64,000 nucleotides of DNA from Siphonodentalium dalli (taxonomy: Eukaryota; Mollusca; Scaphopoda; Gadilida; Siphonodentaliidae), in NCBI GenBank assembly GCA_032622095.1, contig CP136065.1:95551343-95615342 (forward strand). The letters run 5' to 3'. Below are positions 58,785-64,000 of this stretch, piece by piece (positions within the stretch are counted from its first letter, which is position 1; the number at the start of each line of letters is the position of its first letter). Both the position numbers and the translations under genes were made by a program. The notes under the pieces are model-generated. The model did not search any database. It saw only the letters and a list, made by a program, of their open reading frames with translations, and had not been told where the DNA came from.

Positions 58785-60098
58785 CATTTTTTTGCTCATT
58801 TGCTCATTTTTATTGCTCATTTGCTCATTTTATTGCTCATTTTTTTGCTCATTTGCTCATTTATTTGCTCATTTGCTCATTTTCTTGCTCATTTGCTCAT
58901 TTATTTGCTCATTTGCTCATTTTTTTGCTCATTTGCTCATTTATTTGCTCATTTGCTCATTTTTATTGCTCATTTGCTCATTTTTTTGCTCATTTGCTCA
59001 TTTTTATTGCTCATTTGCTCATTTATTTGCTCATTTGCTCATTTTTTTGCTCATTTGCTCATTTATTTGCTCATTTGCTCATTTTTATTGCTCATTTGCT
59101 CATTTTTTTGCTCATTTGCTCATTTTTATTGCTCATTTGCTCATTTATTTGCTCATTTGCTCATTTTTATTGCTCATTTGCTCATTTTCTTGCTCATTTG
59201 CTCATTTATTTGCTCATTTGCTCATTTTTATTGCTCATTTGCTCATTTTCTTGCTCATTTGCTCATTTTTTTGCTCATTTGCTCATTTTTATTGCTCATT
59301 TGCTCATTTTCTTGCTCATTTGCTCATTTTCTTGCTCATTTGCTCATTTTTATTGCTCATTTGCTCATTTTTTTGCTCATTTGCTCATTTTTATGCTCAT
59401 TTGCTCATTTTCTTGCTCATTTGCTCATTTTCTTGCTCATTTGCTCATTTTTATTGCTCATTTGCTCATTTTCTTGCTCATTTGCTCATTTTCTTGCTCA
59501 TTTGCTCATTTTTATGCTCATTTGCTCATTTTTATTGCTCATTTGCTCATTTTCTTGCTCATTTGCTCATTTTTTTGCTCATTTGCTCATTTTTTTGCTC
59601 ATTTGCTCATTTATTTGCTCATTTGCTCATTTTTATTGCTCATTTGCTCATTTTTTTGCTCATTTGCTCATTTTTATTGCTCATTTGCTCATTTATTTGC
59701 TCATTTGCTCATTTTTATTGCTCATTTGCTCATTTTCTTGCTCATTTGCTCATTTATTTGCTCATTTGCTCATTTTTTTGCTCATTTGCTCATTTTTATT
59801 GCTCATTTGCTCATTTTCTTGCTCATTTGCTCATTTTCTTGCTCATTTGCTCATTTTTATTGCTCATTTGCTCATTTTTTTGCTCATTTGCTCATTTTTA
59901 TGCTCATTTGCTCATTTTCTTGCTCATTTGCTCATTTTCTTGCTCATTTGCTCATTTTTTTTGCTCATTTGCTCATTTTCTTGCTCATTTGCTCATTTTC
60001 TTGCTCATTTGCTCATTTTTATGCTCATTTGCTCATTTTTATTGCTCATTTGCTCATTTTCTTGCTCATTTGCTCAGTTTTTTGCTCATTTGCTCATT
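58785..60098 (-). repeat. ATGAGCAA minisatellite, right arm
   Basis: Mirror of the left array but 62 bp shorter (1,314 bp), from loss of whole units plus local rearrangement. The 415-509-codon frames on the plus strand are repeat translation. Confidence 0.95.
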
Positions 60099-61221
60099 GA
60101 TCGGTACATACTCAAGAGTCATATACCTAACATCCAATGTACGTTAATGGTGTCATAACGTGGGTACATAGAAGACTGTATAACACCATGCCTATGTCCG
60201 TATCTGTTGTCACACCGTGAGTGGATTGTCCGCCTTTAATGATGTCATAGCGTGTGTACATGCAAGACAGTATAATACTATGATTATGTCTGTAGCTGTT
60301 GTTGGTAAGATTTGAAAATATAAATTTCAAGGTTCAATTCATTCGTGTAGTAATTTCGTATATGTTCAACGCTCTTCATTCGTGCGCTTGTATTGTTAAC
60401 ATTCATTCATAATGAGTGTCCCTTTAGATCGATAAATAAGTTAAAGGTCCTTACATTCCACAGTCAAAGCAATTTGTATAATTGAGTGTCTCACGACCTG
60501 ACGTAATATGTATGCATGTTTTTGGCTAACTAATTATCGTGTGAATGACACAGTTTATCAACCTTAATTGATACTAACCCGTTAAACAACTATTTCTGCT
60601 CAAATCGATATGTTTTCTGAATACCATATAGCTGTGACCGGGGAAATAATAGAATTCATTTGGTAAAGCAAAGGTGTGAAAGACACATTGTTAACACCAA
60701 TGTGGCGTGTGTGATTGCGTGTACATCGCTCATGTTCCATGTAAAAATGGCTGAGATTAAATCATCACTCATTCAATATGACAGTTCATTCTGGGGGGTT
60801 GTAATTTCGCCTTACAATTTTCGACCGTTAGGGATTCAACATAGTACATTTCAATACTTCCAATAATTGACGAAAATACACGCCTGTCATATACTCAATA
60901 ACTTCATATAGAGATAAGTAAAGAATAAACGCTCTTTATTATTTATGTAAAAAGTAATGGTGTCTATTTTCAGGTATGACAATTATATGAACTGCGTCCG
61001 TTAAACACTGGAATGTATGCATTCATACCGTTGGTCACAATGTCCAACATTACAGCGACTGTCCATACACATATAATTGGTATAAAGATATTTCTAAACA
61101 TCGATTAATAAATACATTGAAACATTGGTTGAACAAAAAAATAACGAAAGATATTACGCGCAAATAATTTAACATTCGATATTTTTTAATATCGAGATTA
61201 TCAGAAACCGAAAAAACTCGT
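60099..61221 (+). other. unique part of right arm, no confident gene
   Basis: Mirror of 50506-51628. The 68-codon frame at 60660-60866 opens on TTG, not ATG. Confidence 0.5.
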
Positions 61222-61485
61222 TATAAATTTTTTATTTAAACTTTTTTTTAGAGAAATAATTTTGAGGGTTTTGAAATTTTTTCTTTTTTTGAAATTTGGG
61301 GGTTTTGAATTTTTTTGTGGAAAAAATTAATTTTAGGGTTTTGAAATTTTTTGGAAAAAATAAATTTTTGAAGTTTTGAAATTTTTTTTTGGGTTTTGAT
61401 ATTTTGGGAATATTTTAGTACAACCAATTTTAGACCCCAAAGATTCTATTTTTAGATGTGGCGCGAACGAGACGCTCTATCTTCT
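61222..61485 (-). repeat. palindrome terminal block, right
   Basis: Reverse complement of 50239-50505, ending GACGCTCTATCTTCT. Confidence 0.85.
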
Positions 61486-61491
61486 GTATAC
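61486..61491 (+). other. palindrome target-site duplication GTATAC (right)
   Basis: See the left copy at 50233-50238. FB1 sequence resumes directly (CTACTCACATCAGTC), matching 2825 onward. Confidence 0.9.
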
Positions 61492-61579
61492 CTACTCACA
61501 TCAGTCATGACATACAATAACTCCCTGTATACCTATTCACCTCACATATGATCACAGAGTAACTCCCTGGCTACGATCT

Positions 61580-63254
61580 TGGCACCCACACTGTATCCTG
61601 TTGACATTTTTTTTTATCATAATGAACCAGAATAGCCAAAGATTATGGTCCATCTCAGTTCTGTCTCAAAGTTCTGCCCATTTCCTTTCAATAAATATGG
61701 CCAAAATCACAAAAGAGGTTCTCGGCAAAATTACATACTTTAAAATGAATTTGTCATGCCCCATACGGAACTGGGACAACTGGGAATAGAACATGTAGTT
61801 GTCAGTTAATTAACTAACACGTATAATAACCAAGTGAGTCACAATTTGCTACCTTTTCGGATAATGCAGAGAATGTTCGGGATATATGTAAAAAAACTGA
61901 ATTTTTACCAATATTTATGTCATTTTTTTTTTAGAGAAAAGTCCAATATTTTTGACGATGTCAATGGTGAAAATAGTAACAATTAACCATGGTGCATCAG
62001 ACATGTTAGTATTCAATGCATAGAATGCAGAATAGCCCATTTTATACATCAACACAACTTGTAAGCAATTGCAAGACATGCTGGTATAATATTTACCATT
62101 TTCCATATTTTGGTGGCCATATTGGCAGCCATTTTGAGCCAAAGTAAGAATTTTGGTTCCAGTGTTTGGAATATTCATAGGTAATGATATGCCTCACTTA
62201 CATTACAAAGTTCTGTTCATTTCTTGTTGAAATATGAATAGAATCCCAATTGTAATTTTTTGTGAAATTTTATACCGCATTCATTACAATCGAATATTTG
62301 AGGGATCGGAAGGGGTTAGGACCCCAATAATTGCATATTTAATTGCTCCAATGATCAGTTAATATACAAAACACAAAATAAAGTTTCATTACTCTACCAG
62401 TTCCAAACAGCATGAATTGATCTAGAAGATAATTGTGAAAAAATGTCATATTTTCAACTTCCGGCGGCCATTTTGGTGGCCATCTTGGATGGTGAGTTTC
62501 AATTTTGGCCCAAAAAAGTGTCATTATGTCTTAGCTTCACGAAAATATATACATTTGTATACATTTTACAAGATTTTCCCGCTATAATTTTCATAAAACT
62601 GGCTCACTTATAGTTCTAGAAAATGGATCGGGTTGGGGGGGGGGGGGGGTAACAAGTCTCGTTCTTATCAGAAAACGACATCAATATATATTTCTTAAGT
62701 TGATCGTATCGATTTAGGGATGTATTGGTTGTAATAGTGCAACGTTCCAGGGGTGTACGCACATACACACACGTTGGACGAATGCAATCATGTAAATAAA
62801 AGTGATTTTTTACGTTTTGGGGGGTGACCCGATGACCCCCTTCTTATCTTAAAACCCCAGGAAAAGTTGCTTCTTAAGTTGTGTTTTTATAATTAGTATA
62901 TATCAAAGTACTTTGAGACCAAAAATTATGGATGTACGCGAAAGTGTAAAAAAAAAGTGAAAAATCACGTTTTGGGGTTCAGCATGGGACCCCCTTTCTT
63001 ATCTGAAAACCCCAGGAAAATCCCTTTCTTAAGTTGTGTTTTCTTAATCATCAAACCAAAAATCATCGATGTACGCGGTAGTGTAAATAGAAGTGATTTT
63101 TGGCACTTTTTGGGGTTCAGCGGCCCCTAAACCCCAGGAATGCGCAACTTAAGAAATCGGTTTTTCAGAGTGTTCCATTATTGGTACCAACTTTAGGGGG
63201 TCAAACCTTTTGTACGCAAAAGTGTAAATGGAACATATGCGGGCTCCCCAACTA
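61580..63254 (+). repeat. FB1 right terminal repeat
   Basis: Collinear with 2930-4698 except for a ~140-bp deletion near 61900 that removes part of the block at 3225-3375. Reverse complement of 45991-47875. Confidence 0.85.
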
Positions 63255-63257
63255 TTA
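63255..63257 (+). other. FB1 target-site duplication TTA (right)
   Basis: Pairs with 45988-45990; Helitron-like element B continues with ACGTTGAAACTTG just inside and after it. Confidence 0.75.
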
Positions 63258-63491
63258 CGTTGAAACTTGATAATTAATGAGCGTGTGTATATGAGGCGCG
63301 TTTATATACTTGAGTGGAAATCAAATCTGGTTAAAAGGTCAAATCGGATAAAACCATTTCGACGGGTACTTTTGTCGGGTACTTTTGTTTGGGCAGTGTT
63401 TTGGACGGGTCAAATCGTGACCCCACTTGACCTTGGCCTTCAAAATAGACAATTCAAGGTCAAACCCCGGACGAAGTCGGGTCACCTTCTA

Positions 63492-63492
<1 letters not shown>

Positions 63493-63530
<38 letters not shown>
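63493..63530 (+). repeat. (TA)n microsatellite after a Helitron-like 3' end
   Basis: A TA run directly after CTAG (63489-63492). Confidence 0.95.
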
Positions 63531-63531
<1 letters not shown>

Positions 63532-64000
63532 ATATGAGGTAGGATTTTTCACGAGGTGAATCGCGACGCGATCAGGCGTACAGGCGATCAGGCGTACAGG
63601 CGTACAAATTTGCGGTTTTTATATACTAATTCAGAACTCGAGAACCGCTTGACCGATTAGGCTGAATCTTCGTATGTGGAACTATTTTGACCCGGGGAAT
63701 ATTTATACGCTACATACAAGTTCGTGCTGCGTGATCTTGACCTTCAAGCACTTTACATAGAACACGCATTCCGTGGAGTAATGGGGATATCCATTTGAAA
63801 TTTAGTATGTATAGGTATAAGAGGACGGAACACTTTTATCTGCATGGTCACATTCCAAACAGTATTCCCATCACGTGCAGTTTTGAGAAATGTGGCCTGG
63901 CCGGTTCACGAACTAGTGTCGTGACCCGGAAAATTCACATATTACGCCATTTAAAGTGGCGACGAGTAAATATCACGGCATAACTCGTCGTGATTTTGAT
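63531..64000 (+). other. second interspersed repeat family, partial
   Basis: After short GATCAGGCGTACAG tandem units (63570-63605) comes a block (AGAACTCGAGAACCGCTTGA, then a TCGTATGTGG motif) with the same layout as the Helitron-like elements near 44745 (GATTTCGATGAAACTTGGTATGTGG-like). A 62-codon frame at 63795-63983 has no recognised domain. It runs out of the window. Confidence 0.4.

Larger units (their letters stand above)
50239..61485. mobile_element. 11.2-kb palindromic Polinton-like non-autonomous element
   Basis: The left arm 50239-55894 and right arm 55895-61485 are reverse complements: mirrored positions sum to 111789 from ~53005 to 58785 and to 111727 outside the minisatellite, with almost no substitutions seen. 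Termini are AGAAG...CTTCT, with an extra AGA at the left end. A 6-bp TSD and an AG start are the signature of Polinton/Maverick (retroviral-type integrase) insertion. Each arm holds a terminal A-rich block, a unique stretch, an ATGAGCAA minisatellite, unique sequence, three small ORFs and a copy of the terminal block. No PolB, integrase, ATPase, protease or capsid gene is recognised, so it would need a helper. Flanks are the two sides of one FB1 site, not inverted copies, which argues against a simple fold-back assembly error. Confidence 0.85.
45991..63254. mobile_element. FB1 foldback transposon, complete copy with nested insertion
   Basis: The termini TAGTTAGGGAGCCCGC (45991) and GCGGGCTCCCCAACTA (ending 63254) are inverted. 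Terminal repeats of about 1.7-1.9 kb (45991-47875 and ~61580-63254) are followed inward by the satellite in opposite orientations (47880-48520 and 48590-50238 plus 61486-61575) around the hairpin core near 48510-48582. Removing the nested palindrome and one TSD copy leaves 6,011 bp. No transposase ORF; 63- to 87-codon frames in the terminal repeats recur in every copy on both strands and are not genes. Confidence 0.88.
45455..63492 (+). mobile_element. Helitron-like element B, split by the FB1 insertion
   Basis: Sequence 45455-45990 continues at 63258-63492, together about 771 bp and collinear with element A (the junction corresponds to 45215 in element A, where TTTATCTTTACGTTGAAAC is unbroken). 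It ends in CTAG at 63489-63492, followed by a TA microsatellite. Confidence 0.7.

Noticed and set aside
60660-60866. 68-codon frame in both palindrome arms
   Set aside because: Opens on TTG without an ATG, no domain, and its presence in both arms follows from the palindrome.
50239-61485. Simple assembly fold-back artefact as explanation of the palindrome
   Set aside because: A fold-back artefact would invert the flank as well; here the right flank continues the left flank's pre-insertion sequence after a 6-bp duplication, and the arms differ in minisatellite length. It still deserves read-level confirmation.

Overview
This is an animal nuclear window, almost certainly from an invertebrate. 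It is AT-rich, has GT-AG splice signals, very few genes, and is packed with transposons, microsatellites and foldback DNA. The one recognisable host gene is a class A peptide-type GPCR with a lophotrochozoan FMRFamide-receptor-like look, and the element mix (Penelope-like, Helitron-like, Polinton-like, foldback) fits a marine invertebrate. I cannot name the phylum from sequence alone.

Layout. 1-4698 is the 3' part of a foldback transposon here called FB1 (terminus TAGTTAGGGAG; unique terminal inverted repeats, then a degenerate ~41-bp satellite that flips orientation at a small central hairpin). 2080-11204 and 11205-20316 are two near-identical copies of a ~9.1-kb head-to-tail duplication. 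It carries the 3' part of FB1, a gene-poor stretch, a GAACAC palindrome array, a ~350-bp tandem repeat and CT microsatellites. 20317-21040 is a GTCGGG minisatellite. 21271-21358 could be a promoter plus non-coding first exon. 22090-23800 is an old ~145-bp tandem repeat. 25446-29160 is a second foldback element (FB2), made of ~195-bp units that invert near 27850. 29337-30200 is a decayed FB1 terminal repeat ending at the splice acceptor of the GPCR exon (30220-31833). 31834-40585 holds repeats and minisatellites but no gene I recognise.

40586-44525 is an apparently intact Penelope-like retroelement (PLE). ORF1 ends in an SGNH-hydrolase-like domain. ORF2 carries reverse transcriptase plus a GIY-YIG endonuclease. 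They overlap out of frame at a textbook -1 slippery heptamer (TTTAAAC) placed directly before the ORF1 stop.

44682-63492 is a three-layer nest. Two tandem Helitron-like elements (5'-TC...CTAG-3') lie in AT repeats. The second was hit by a complete FB1 (45991-63254, TSD TTA). That FB1 was then hit by an 11.25-kb near-perfect palindrome (50239-61485, TSD GTATAC, AG...CT ends). The palindrome is the most unusual object here. Its 6-bp TSD and ends match Polinton/Maverick integration. Each ~5.6-kb arm carries the same compact block of three small overlapping ORFs (one with a C2H2 zinc finger), an ATGAGCAA minisatellite, and at the centre a GC-rich nested hairpin flanked by copies of the element's own terminal sequence. 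It has no polymerase, integrase, ATPase or capsid gene that I can see, so it looks like a non-autonomous, virus-like head-to-head dimer mobilised by a Polinton-type integrase.
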